A stretch of DNA of 64,000 bases from the IMG/VR virus record IMGVR_UViG_3300042465_007464, positions 1 to 64,000 of that record; one strand, given 5' to 3'. Below, in pieces: positions 24,050 through 31,662 of the stretch (its first letter is position 1; each line of letters starts with the position of its first letter). The DNA comes from a virus. Position numbers and translations under genes: made by a program. The notes under the pieces were generated by a model, which saw only the letters and a program-made list of their open reading frames with translations, did not search any database and was not told the origin of the DNA.

Positions 24050-26409
24050 TGTACGTCAATATTTGGTCTCATTATACATCTAATAGTACTAGTCCATTGT
24101 CCGTCAGTACCAACGGTATGCGAAATACTAACTATGCTAAATACTGCATTGCGTTTATATCTCGTTGGTAATGCATCAAATGTCAAAACATCTCCATATC
24201 GAAATCCATTTATACCATCAATTGTAAATTCCACATCAAACGGAATAACTGGTGCTGTTAATTGATTAGTCTCAATGATAGTAGGAGTTGGATATTGAAT
24301 GTGTTTTTGTAATGCTTGTGACAATGCCGCTCTACGTTCCATGTTTGTAGGAGATTCTCCAAATGCTTTTTTAGTTTCATCTAGTTGTTTGAGGAACGTT
24401 TCATATGTAGTTTTATACTTAGTTTTTATATCGGCTAATTCTTTTGGAGTAATAAGATTTCCAACCGTTTCATGTGGTCCGGAACGTTCCACAGTACTTG
24501 CAGCGTACATGTATGCAACATATGGTGCAATATCAGATTCTGCAATTTGCGATGCGTCTTGTCCGACAACGTATGCTAAATTCGCAGCATCACTAGGAAG
24601 TTTTCCGGAAAATTTAAAGTCTCGAATAACAGTACCGTTAGGATGATTAGAAAACATCGGTATTGAATATGGTTTTACTTTTTTGTCATCGCTTTGCGGA
24701 CGATTCATAGTACTAGATGCATCATAAAATAACAAATATTCCGGATGTTCCGGATGTGCTATTAATTGCATATCAATTGCTCCACCGGTTGCAACTGCTA
24801 TCTCTCGAGATATTTGATTCAATAAATTAGATACTGTGAACGTTTCGTCTTTTTCTAAACTAGATACAATTTCTTGAATCACTTCCATGTTTATAAAAAT
24901 ACGAGTAGGATATGAAACAATTTGATTTACCGTTTGTATTACATCTCCTCGATCTTTACTTTTTTGAGAAGCATTTTCTGGTTTTATTGCTTCTGAGAAT
25001 GGAATGTTTTTTCGAACTGAGTCATTATTATACCAAATTAAATTGCCATATGTATCATGTTTTCCACCAGCCATGAAAATTCTAAATGGATCTGCGGATA
25101 CTAAATTTTCATAATAATTACTAGTACACACATCTTTAATATCAGTACAAACAATTTGTGCAGATGGTATATTACCTTTAATTTTTTTCAATATAACACT
25201 ATTAATATATCCAATCAAATATCCTAATGTGATGTATCGTTCATATGAAGTTTTTCCTTTTTCTACAGGATCTCCCCATATCAACCAAGTCAATCCTTGA
25301 CGTACAAAATCAGTAGTATTTACATCGACATAACCAAATGCTTGCCCTTCTTTTTTATCCGACCCTCGTGTTGAATTTATTCTATCAATTTCAAATTGAA
25401 CTTCTTTATTTAGATTGGAATAAAATGAACCCAATGCTTTTGCAATAGTAATATTAGCATTTGCTGGTATTGGCGTTGATGGAATTGATGGTGGTGGTAC
25501 TGATGTATTCCATACTAACTGCGATCCTCCTCCAATATTTATTCCAGCTGGGAGAATTAATTCAGGTGAAGCTGGTTTATTAATAACTGCAGCTGCTGCG
25601 GAATTTTCATATAAATCTTCATTTTTAGTAGTACGTTGTTCCGTACTATCAATAATTAATGAAATATCAGTGTATACTTGACTATTACCAGTTAATTGAA
25701 CTGTTGCATTTACGCTCATATCAGGTTGATAATCCATAGTAAACGATGTTACCAATCCTTCAAATACTACGGAGTTCATTTTTTGAAATTCTCGTTTATC
25801 TGTGCTTGTAAGATTAGGATACAATTCTAATAACTTTTCAGCCGTTGGCATCGTTTCATCGGTTAGCAAATTGGTAGAAGAACGTATTGCCGAATCTGGA
25901 TGTGCAATTTGTACACGTACGTCTCGTCCAGGACGAAAATATACTGATTCAATGTATTCTAAATCTCGTTCTGGATTTGGAATCGTTATGTTGATAGTTG
26001 CGGTATTTAATAAACCGTTACTGTTATCTCCTACGGATACGTCACATGATGTTATGAATGGTGCAATTCTACGAGATGTATTAACTCTATCTTCTGCAGT
26101 TTTTTTCTTTACTTCGCCGCCTTGAATACCTTGTTCAGTTACGGTGTATTTTCTATCAGTTAAATATCCATTTGGTCCAGCTGGTAGATATTCTCCACTA
26201 CGTACCGTAGTACCTCCTAAAATAGCTTCTGTAATTTCAATACGATTATCGCCATCTTTTTTATATGGAGTTACTTGTACATTGGCAATTTTTTCCAACA
26301 TGAATTGCATGTCTCGTGTATCTCGACCGTATCGTCCAGACTGTCCTCGTGCATTTAATTCTAATTGCAAATTCGAATCTACTTGTGAATAAAAAATATC
26401 GCCTGGCAT
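24046..26409 (-). CDS. Baseplate hub protein (gp27/gpD-like)
   Basis: A 787-residue protein. The first third reads like a hub domain, with ITSCDVSVGDNSNGLLNTATI near 110, YFRPGRDVRVQIAHPDSA near 150 and VVFEGLVTSFTMDYQPDMS near 213. In gp27 and gpD proteins such segments form a tube-like domain that caps the tail tube. The C-terminus (VEFTIDGINGFRYGDVLTF, then YKRNAVFSIVSISHTV) resembles the closing domain of hub proteins. It is much larger than T4 gp27 (391), so it may carry extra domains. It lies next to the LysM-like and tube-initiator genes. Confidence 0.75.
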   Translation of the reverse strand: MPGDIFYSQVDSNLQLELNARGQSGRYGRDTRDMQFMLEKIANVQVTPYKKDGDNRIEITEAILGGTTVRSGEYLPAGPNGYLTDRKYTVTEQGIQGGEVKKKTAEDRVNTSRRIAPFITSCDVSVGDNSNGLLNTATINITIPNPERDLEYIESVYFRPGRDVRVQIAHPDSAIRSSTNLLTDETMPTAEKLLELYPNLTSTDKREFQKMNSVVFEGLVTSFTMDYQPDMSVNATVQLTGNSQVYTDISLIIDSTEQRTTKNEDLYENSAAAAVINKPASPELILPAGINIGGGSQLVWNTSVPPPSIPSTPIPANANITIAKALGSFYSNLNKEVQFEIDRINSTRGSDKKEGQAFGYVDVNTTDFVRQGLTWLIWGDPVEKGKTSYERYITLGYLIGYINSVILKKIKGNIPSAQIVCTDIKDVCTSNYYENLVSADPFRIFMAGGKHDTYGNLIWYNNDSVRKNIPFSEAIKPENASQKSKDRGDVIQTVNQIVSYPTRIFINMEVIQEIVSSLEKDETFTVSNLLNQISREIAVATGGAIDMQLIAHPEHPEYLLFYDASSTMNRPQSDDKKVKPYSIPMFSNHPNGTVIRDFKFSGKLPSDAANLAYVVGQDASQIAESDIAPYVAYMYAASTVERSGPHETVGNLITPKELADIKTKYKTTYETFLKQLDETKKAFGESPTNMERRAALSQALQKHIQYPTPTIIETNQLTAPVIPFDVEFTIDGINGFRYGDVLTFDALPTRYKRNAVFSIVSISHTVGTDGQWTSTIRCIMRPNIDVQ

Positions 26410-26411
26410 AA

Positions 26412-26711
26412 TTATCTTGTTCTATTTGCATCTATAAGAATATCTTGTGCATTGTCCTTGCTTGGAATACGTAATCTTGTATTTTCCGGAACGATTAATG
26501 TTCCTTTTCCTACACCGTTAGCAGCTGCAATGATCCACCACATCGATACATCGTCATAAAATTCTTGTGCTAATTTATCTAAACGTTCAATGCTAGTAGT
26601 TACGATATAAGTATCGCCTGTTGTTTTTGGGAGTACTGGTAATATAGTACTACTACGACGTCGTTTACCGTTAGCATCATTTGTTATTGCGGTTGAATTA
26701 TATCTGCTCAT
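26412..26711 (-). CDS. LysM-like baseplate protein (gp53-type)
   Basis: A 99-residue protein whose core TTGDTYIVTTSIERLDKLAQ (31-50) and the following DVSMWWIIAAANGVGKGTLIV and NTRLRIPS match a LysM-type fold in which a helix pair carries the WWIIAxANG motif. Small baseplate proteins of this sort occur in many contractile tails. T4 gp53 contains a LysM-like region and joins wedge to hub. It lies between hub and tube-initiator genes, separated by two and three bases. Confidence 0.8.
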   Translation of the reverse strand: MSRYNSTAITNDANGKRRRSSTILPVLPKTTGDTYIVTTSIERLDKLAQEFYDDVSMWWIIAAANGVGKGTLIVPENTRLRIPSKDNAQDILIDANRTR

Positions 26712-26714
26712 GTT

Positions 26715-28070
26715 CTATGGTTTCTTTAATTTATTCAATGCATCAAAAACTTTTGTTCGTGTATCTATTTCATTACTAGTTAATGGATTTGTTAATGAAT
26801 CGCTTAACCAATTTCGATTTCCTTGTTTTGGATCGGTAGTTGTTAATACTTTTTCGTCTGCCAATGTATAGAAACGTCCGTTTTTCTGTGGTAAATAATC
26901 CATGATTGGCGTTAATCCTAATGATACGGAAACTTTATGTGGCACTTGCATCATCTCTGGATCTTGTTCTATGTTAATTTCCCAAGTCGTATCCGAATCT
27001 AGCAATGTATATGATAAACTAGTTATGATAGCTGGTTGATGCACAAACAAATCTCCAATTGTTATACGCATCCATGGTGCTTTCATTGCAATGGTTTGTG
27101 TATCATATTCTGGTGCAGTATATCCGGCAAGTGCATTTAATTTACGAAATATTGGTTTTAATTCATCTCGATCTGATGCGTATACTACAAAATCTAATTG
27201 AACGTCTCGTCCATAACCCGTATAATGATAATTTGGATCAGCACGACCAATCATTGTTACTGGCGACCAATTTGGCGAAAATGTATCGGAAAGTGAATTA
27301 ATAATTGCGCGAAATACTATTACATCATCTTTTGTAGTTTCTGGAGCTGCATTTGCTAATTTAGGTCCGGTAAAATAAAATTTAATGAAATCTTGCGTAA
27401 TGCCAAACTTGTCAAATAAATTCATACCCAACGCTTCCGGTTTCCAACGATAAATATTCTTACGAGTTCTTTGTCCGAAATCGATTACATTGACTTTATC
27501 TCCGCGGAATGGCGTAGCAAGTGCTAATGGATTTCTAGTTTGTTTCCATTTACCATCGCGCCATTGTGTGGACACATGACTCATTGCCGTAAAGTCTCGA
27601 CGCAACGCATACGGATTATCATGATCTCCTAATCCGAATCCGGTTTTACCAACACCATCTAAATTAAATACACTATATGGTCCGGTTGGTGCGGCTGATG
27701 CAGCTGCATATATTCCTGCAATCACACTCCCTCGAGTTACTGCACTTGCACCATCCAAACGTATTAGTTCTAAACCTTTACGTGCACGAAAATCTGGATA
27801 TTTTATGCCATTGATATCGTTGTACGAACCCAATGCAGATACTGCGTATTGTGTCTTTGGAGAATCGTTACCTAGTTCTTTTGAACTATTTGCAACTTGT
27901 GCTATCTGCGGAATTCCGGCAAATGATGAAATTGAATTAGCAAGTACTTGTTGTGCGACACCACCTCCACCAATTTGTATGTTAGTAGTGTCTGCAACTT
28001 TTGATTGCCAACCCCACCATTCTGCAGGCGAGAAACTATACGGTTTATCTTTATCATAAAGTGTTGGCAT
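26715..28070 (-). CDS. Baseplate tube initiator / tube cap protein (gp48/gp54-like)
   Basis: A 451-residue protein. The C-terminal half contains VFRAIINSLSDTFSPNWSPV, GRADPNYHYTGYGRDVQLDF and PWMRITIGDLFVHQPAIITS (about 243-350), a sequence of strands like the tail-tube fold used by tube-initiator proteins. T4 gp48 and gp54 sit on the hub and nucleate tube growth. The Gly/Ala-rich N-terminal part (about 30-140) is unlike T4. A strong ribosome binding site, AAGGAG, lies six bases before the start, and the start overlaps the tape-measure stop. Confidence 0.75.
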   Translation of the reverse strand: MPTLYDKDKPYSFSPAEWWGWQSKVADTTNIQIGGGGVAQQVLANSISSFAGIPQIAQVANSSKELGNDSPKTQYAVSALGSYNDINGIKYPDFRARKGLELIRLDGASAVTRGSVIAGIYAAASAAPTGPYSVFNLDGVGKTGFGLGDHDNPYALRRDFTAMSHVSTQWRDGKWKQTRNPLALATPFRGDKVNVIDFGQRTRKNIYRWKPEALGMNLFDKFGITQDFIKFYFTGPKLANAAPETTKDDVIVFRAIINSLSDTFSPNWSPVTMIGRADPNYHYTGYGRDVQLDFVVYASDRDELKPIFRKLNALAGYTAPEYDTQTIAMKAPWMRITIGDLFVHQPAIITSLSYTLLDSDTTWEINIEQDPEMMQVPHKVSVSLGLTPIMDYLPQKNGRFYTLADEKVLTTTDPKQGNRNWLSDSLTNPLTSNEIDTRTKVFDALNKLKKP

Positions 28071-29893
28071 CAGAATCTCCTTCTATCATTCATTTTAGTT
28101 GCCGCAAACAACATATCTTGCGTTACTTTTGCTTCTACTTTTACGTTTTGCAATGCCATAGCAATTGCTTGAGCCATTTTTCCGTAATCGATGCTACCAC
28201 CTCCGTTAATTGCACGTGCCAATTGACGATTTCCATTTACATTGGTGCCGGCAATCATAGTAGAATCATTTACTCGCATAAATTTATCATCCTGATGAAA
28301 ACGTATAACACCGTCATTCATGATAATTGCATCATCTTTTTTGGTATCTGCTTTGGTTGCTTGTACCGTTGGTGTTTCTGGTAACAATGCTTTTATATCA
28401 TTGATCCAACCAGTTATTTTGTCACCTAATAATGGTATCATGCTTGTTATCGTCGTTAAGCCATCAGCAACCGTTCTGGTTGTTTCAGAAAATGTAGATA
28501 AACTACCTACACTTTTCATAAATCCTTTGTTTCCATCAAATTGTTTTAAGAAACTCTCAAATTGTTCTCCAGCTTTTAATGTAGCTGTTCTAGTATCGGC
28601 TAAATTTATTTCAGCCATTTTAGCCGTATTTGATGCGATTTGTCTGGTTAAATCAGTTCGAATTTCTTCTGTTGTTCTCGTATCCGATGCTTGAATCAAT
28701 TCGTTTATTTTTTCATCAGATACTCCTTTTTCTCTTAATGATTTGGCAACTTCATTAAGATTACCTTCTTTCAATTCCATTAAACGCTCAGCACCCAATT
28801 CTGAAATTATTTTTTGTTTTTGTATGCTTCGTGCTAATGTCGCTTCGTCAGTACCCATTAATTCTGCAGCTTTTTTACGTGCGTATAAATTTTTCTCTAA
28901 TACAGGTCCTTGAGTTTTAATCAAATGATTCATCAATTCAGCTTGTTTGTTAGCATCACCTTGTATAGTAGCCATACGATACGCATTGGTTAAACTTTTT
29001 CCATCTTGCGTCAATAATCGTTTACCACTTAACAACTGATATTCCATTTCTTGACCAATAGATGATTCTATGTTTAATAAATTTTCACCTGCATTATTCA
29101 AGGTTTCCATGTTCATTCCAAGCATTTTAGATTTAAGAACTGCCAATTCTAATGAACCTGGAATACGACTATATTGTAATTGAAGATTTGCCGTTAAACC
29201 TCCAATGTCTTCTGTTAATTGTTTTTGTACTTGTAAACCATCTAATCCCGTTGCCTTTCCAATTGCGTCAGCCATTTCATTTTGTATAGCTAATGCTTCT
29301 ATACCAGACTTTGCAACGGACGTTGCGTAATATTCATAACCTTGTGCAGCTTCTTCCGTTATCTTAAGATTATTCTGCATATATTGTTGGCCTCGTAGTA
29401 ATTTCTTACCAAATTTATCAAAAGATTTATCATTTGCTAAAAATCCGCTAGATAAATCTTTTAATTGCAAAGCATACGCATTCATCGTTTCTTCGCCAAC
29501 TTTGGAATCTATTGCTACTTGTCGTAATTTTTTTGAAAATGCATCTGCTTTTTGAATCGATAATCCATAACCTTGCGTAACGTCTTTGAATCGATTTTCA
29601 AGAAGCGTAAGATTTTGTGTTAATTTTATAACCCCTTGAGCAAATTTATCTTGAATTGCTAATACGTTGTTAAGCCCCATTGCTAACGCAGTATGTTCAT
29701 TTACAACGCCTTCGATGGTCGAAGAATATGCAGTCCATAAAGATTTCAATTTAGGAACGGCATCTGCAGCTGTTTTTAATTCATTTTGCAAATTAATTTT
29801 TTTACCTTCCATATCATTGGCCGGGTTTTGTTGCCGACCATGGCGAGGCTGTTGTTTCAAACGTTGAATCAATGTGTCTGTTTGTTTTTGCAC
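28070..29893 (-). CDS. Tape measure protein (gp29-like)
   Basis: 607 residues, close to T4 gp29 (590). Almost wholly helical with long amphipathic stretches from about 60 to 430, and a region near 495-530 with FMKSVGSLSTFSETTRTVAD and TTITSMIPLLGDKITGWI that could insert in a membrane. It sits in the usual place between the chaperone-like pair and the tube initiator. It sets tail length and is ejected with DNA. The start is GTG at 29893, with AAAAGG eight bases before it and the late-type motif at 29909-29923. Confidence 0.87.
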   Translation of the reverse strand: MQKQTDTLIQRLKQQPRHGRQQNPANDMEGKKINLQNELKTAADAVPKLKSLWTAYSSTIEGVVNEHTALAMGLNNVLAIQDKFAQGVIKLTQNLTLLENRFKDVTQGYGLSIQKADAFSKKLRQVAIDSKVGEETMNAYALQLKDLSSGFLANDKSFDKFGKKLLRGQQYMQNNLKITEEAAQGYEYYATSVAKSGIEALAIQNEMADAIGKATGLDGLQVQKQLTEDIGGLTANLQLQYSRIPGSLELAVLKSKMLGMNMETLNNAGENLLNIESSIGQEMEYQLLSGKRLLTQDGKSLTNAYRMATIQGDANKQAELMNHLIKTQGPVLEKNLYARKKAAELMGTDEATLARSIQKQKIISELGAERLMELKEGNLNEVAKSLREKGVSDEKINELIQASDTRTTEEIRTDLTRQIASNTAKMAEINLADTRTATLKAGEQFESFLKQFDGNKGFMKSVGSLSTFSETTRTVADGLTTITSMIPLLGDKITGWINDIKALLPETPTVQATKADTKKDDAIIMNDGVIRFHQDDKFMRVNDSTMIAGTNVNGNRQLARAINGGGSIDYGKMAQAIAMALQNVKVEAKVTQDMLFAATKMNDRRRF

Positions 29894-29908
29894 GTAGTGA
29901 ACCTTTTA

Positions 29909-29923
29909 TTTATTATAAATATT
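29909..29923 (-). promoter_or_regulatory. Late-type promoter motif before tape measure gene
   Basis: Minus strand AATATTTATAATAA, about 16 bases before the GTG start. It overlaps the stop of the upstream small gene. Confidence 0.6.
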
Positions 29924-30216
29924 CAACGTGTAGGTTTTGGTCTAGGTACTGTTTTTGTGGATTTGCGTGCTGCAAGTTTCTGCATTTGTTCTTCTGCTTG
30001 TGCATTTTGTGCATCTCGCATTTTATTGATTTTAGTAACCCAATAACGTCGTATATGCAATGGTAAATTGTATATGGTATCCCAGTCCCAACGACCGTCA
30101 CCTGCCCATATTAATTCATAAATCGTATCGTGTAATTGTACTTGGTCTTCTGGTTTAAAACCAAAAAAGGTCTGATCCAAGTTGAAACACAGAAGTGAAG
30201 GTGCTCCCATCTTCAC
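29923..30216 (-). CDS. Tail assembly protein, second ORF of overlapping pair
   Basis: A 97-residue ORF overlapping the end of the 30155-30934 gene by 62 bases in another frame. The core YELIWAGDGRWDWDTIYNLP (33-52) and LHIRRYWVTKINKM follow the pattern of small proteins encoded just before tape measure genes. The C-terminus is basic and Pro-rich. It may start at its own ATG (30216) or be reached by frameshifting at a run of six T near the end of the first gene. Tail assembly chaperone is an inference from position. Confidence 0.7.
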   Translation of the reverse strand: MKMGAPSLLCFNLDQTFFGFKPEDQVQLHDTIYELIWAGDGRWDWDTIYNLPLHIRRYWVTKINKMRDAQNAQAEEQMQKLAARKSTKTVPRPKPTR

Positions 30217-30934
30217 CTTCGAATTCTACATTGTAATTGAAGCCCGGTAAATTGTTAACGAGATATTCACGAAACTCTCTGCTTGGTCCTGCAACAAATT
30301 CATACTTGATAAAATCGGATATGAAATTTTTGTCACGATTTCCATCAACTTCCATGATGCAAAGTTCCATTAATTGCGAAACTGCGCGATTTGGATCTAT
30401 TTGTTTGCTTTCACGTGCGGATATGTATTTGAATTTTATTTTGTTTTTAGTTTCCATTATCTCATAATCAAATTCACCGTTATCATCCGGTGTTAATGTG
30501 AATGGACGAAATGTTAAGGTACTTAAATCAACTGTACGAGTCAATTCCGTTTTAGTTTTAGGATCAGTAACTGATACTGGATATTTTTTTCCATAACCAA
30601 ATATACGAGCCGATACGATAAGGCCATCTCTATCTGCTGGAATGATATCAGACACATCGACTCCCGGGGTTACTACCAATGACTCCAATAATTTATCAAA
30701 TACTAAGTTGTTAGCAATATAAGTTGAATTAGTTAGTATGTCTTCTTCATATGCTGTCATGTGACGCATTTCGACCGTTCCAGCACTCAATGGAGATGAT
30801 TTTGGATATACAGCCCCGCCGCTTGGTAATTTTACAACTACAGGTGGTATACGAGTACGTTGTTTTTGTTCGTATTGTTGTCTTGCTAAATTGATAAGAT
30901 GTTGATCTTGTAAACGATCCGTCATTTGTGTCAT
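30155..30934 (-). CDS. Baseplate hub assembly protein (gp26-like)
   Basis: A 259-residue protein. VKLPSGGAVYPKSSPLSAGT (34-53) followed by EMRHMTAYEEDILTNSTYI and LVFDKLLESLVVTPGVDV resembles the T4 gp26-type hub family, whose members begin with a P-S-x-G-xxYP turn and then an acidic EEDxLTN helix. The gene lies between tube and tape measure genes. An alternative, tail assembly chaperone, would suit the overlap with the next ORF. It has AAAGG before the ATG, a late-type motif at 30955-30968 and a terminator just upstream. Confidence 0.7.
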   Translation of the reverse strand: MTQMTDRLQDQHLINLARQQYEQKQRTRIPPVVVKLPSGGAVYPKSSPLSAGTVEMRHMTAYEEDILTNSTYIANNLVFDKLLESLVVTPGVDVSDIIPADRDGLIVSARIFGYGKKYPVSVTDPKTKTELTRTVDLSTLTFRPFTLTPDDNGEFDYEIMETKNKIKFKYISARESKQIDPNRAVSQLMELCIMEVDGNRDKNFISDFIKYEFVAGPSREFREYLVNNLPGFNYNVEFEGEDGSTFTSVFQLGSDLFWF

Positions 30935-30954
30935 GTTGTTCCTTTATAACTTCT

Positions 30955-30968
30955 TTAATATAAATATC
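30955..30968 (-). promoter_or_regulatory. Late-type promoter motif
   Basis: Minus strand GATATTTATATTAA, eight bases after the T-run of the terminator at 30976-31005 and about 20 bases before the ATG at 30934. Confidence 0.65.
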
Positions 30969-30975
30969 AAGAACA

Positions 30976-31005
30976 CAAAAAATGGGAGATGTTTCCACCT
31001 CCCAT
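30976..31005 (-). terminator. Intrinsic terminator after tail tube gene
   Basis: Minus strand stem AATGGGAG/CTCCCATT, capped by GTGGAAACAT, which can pair inward to leave a GAAA tetraloop. Six T follow. Confidence 0.9.
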
Positions 31006-31027
31006 TCTAGAAACTAGCGTCTTTTGA

Positions 31028-31567
31028 TTAGAAGTTCAATAACGCCCAATCATATCTTAATGTCATTTCAATCATTACAACATCTTCCGATGACCAATCC
31101 AATGAACCGAAATTTGTTTCTGTAATGAACGCATTTTTCAATGTCCATTTTTCAACTACTTCACCTAATGGAGAAAGTTGATTCAATGTAACTTCTTTTT
31201 GATACATTGATTTATATCCATCACGTCCCGTTGCCGACTCATGATGCAAACGAACCCATTCCATTACTGCTTGTGCTGAACTTGGAACAATTGCATCATA
31301 AAGTGTAAGTCCTATCGTGTTCCAAACTGACTTACCTTTTACATAACGTTGTACGTTAACATGATCTAATGCAATTTCACCATTTGTCATAGATGGTTTA
31401 GCAGTAGCTTTAACTAAGTATGCTGGAATATTGTTAATTTCCATGATGAATTGATGTTGACGTTTTGGTTCCCAAGAATATGCCTTATCCCAGAAATTCA
31501 ATTCCGTTCCATAATCAGCATAATTAGTTCCCGGGTTTGCGGTATTTAATAAATCTTGTAATGCCAT
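31028..31567 (-). CDS. Tail tube protein (gp19-like)
   Basis: A 179-residue protein, near T4 gp19 (163). YSWEPKRQHQFIMEINNIPAY (31-51), VKATAKPSMTNGEIALDHVNV (53-73) and the closing SSEDVVMIEMTLRYDWALLNF form the beta-sandwich pattern of contractile-tail tube proteins. It polymerises inside the sheath around the tape measure. It stands alone between two terminators with a late-type motif in front, so its message is probably monocistronic and abundant. The ATG is preceded by AAAGGACAATG. Confidence 0.9.
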   Translation of the reverse strand: MALQDLLNTANPGTNYADYGTELNFWDKAYSWEPKRQHQFIMEINNIPAYLVKATAKPSMTNGEIALDHVNVQRYVKGKSVWNTIGLTLYDAIVPSSAQAVMEWVRLHHESATGRDGYKSMYQKEVTLNQLSPLGEVVEKWTLKNAFITETNFGSLDWSSEDVVMIEMTLRYDWALLNF

Positions 31568-31585
31568 GTTACATTGTCCTTTATT

Positions 31586-31600
31586 TTAATTATAAATATC
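31586..31600 (-). promoter_or_regulatory. Late-type promoter motif before tail tube gene
   Basis: Minus strand GATATTTATAATTAA, directly after the terminator at 31609-31636 and about 20 bases before the ATG. Confidence 0.65.
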
Positions 31601-31608
31601 AGCAAAGT

Positions 31609-31636
31609 AAAAAAGGCAGAACCGAAATTCTGCCTT
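31609..31636 (-). terminator. Intrinsic terminator after tail sheath gene
   Basis: Minus strand perfect stem AAGGCAGAA/TTCTGCCTT around a TTTCGG loop, merging into six T. It separates the sheath from the tube gene. Confidence 0.92.
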
Positions 31637-31662
31637 GTTTGTGTTTTTATTTGTTTTGAATC

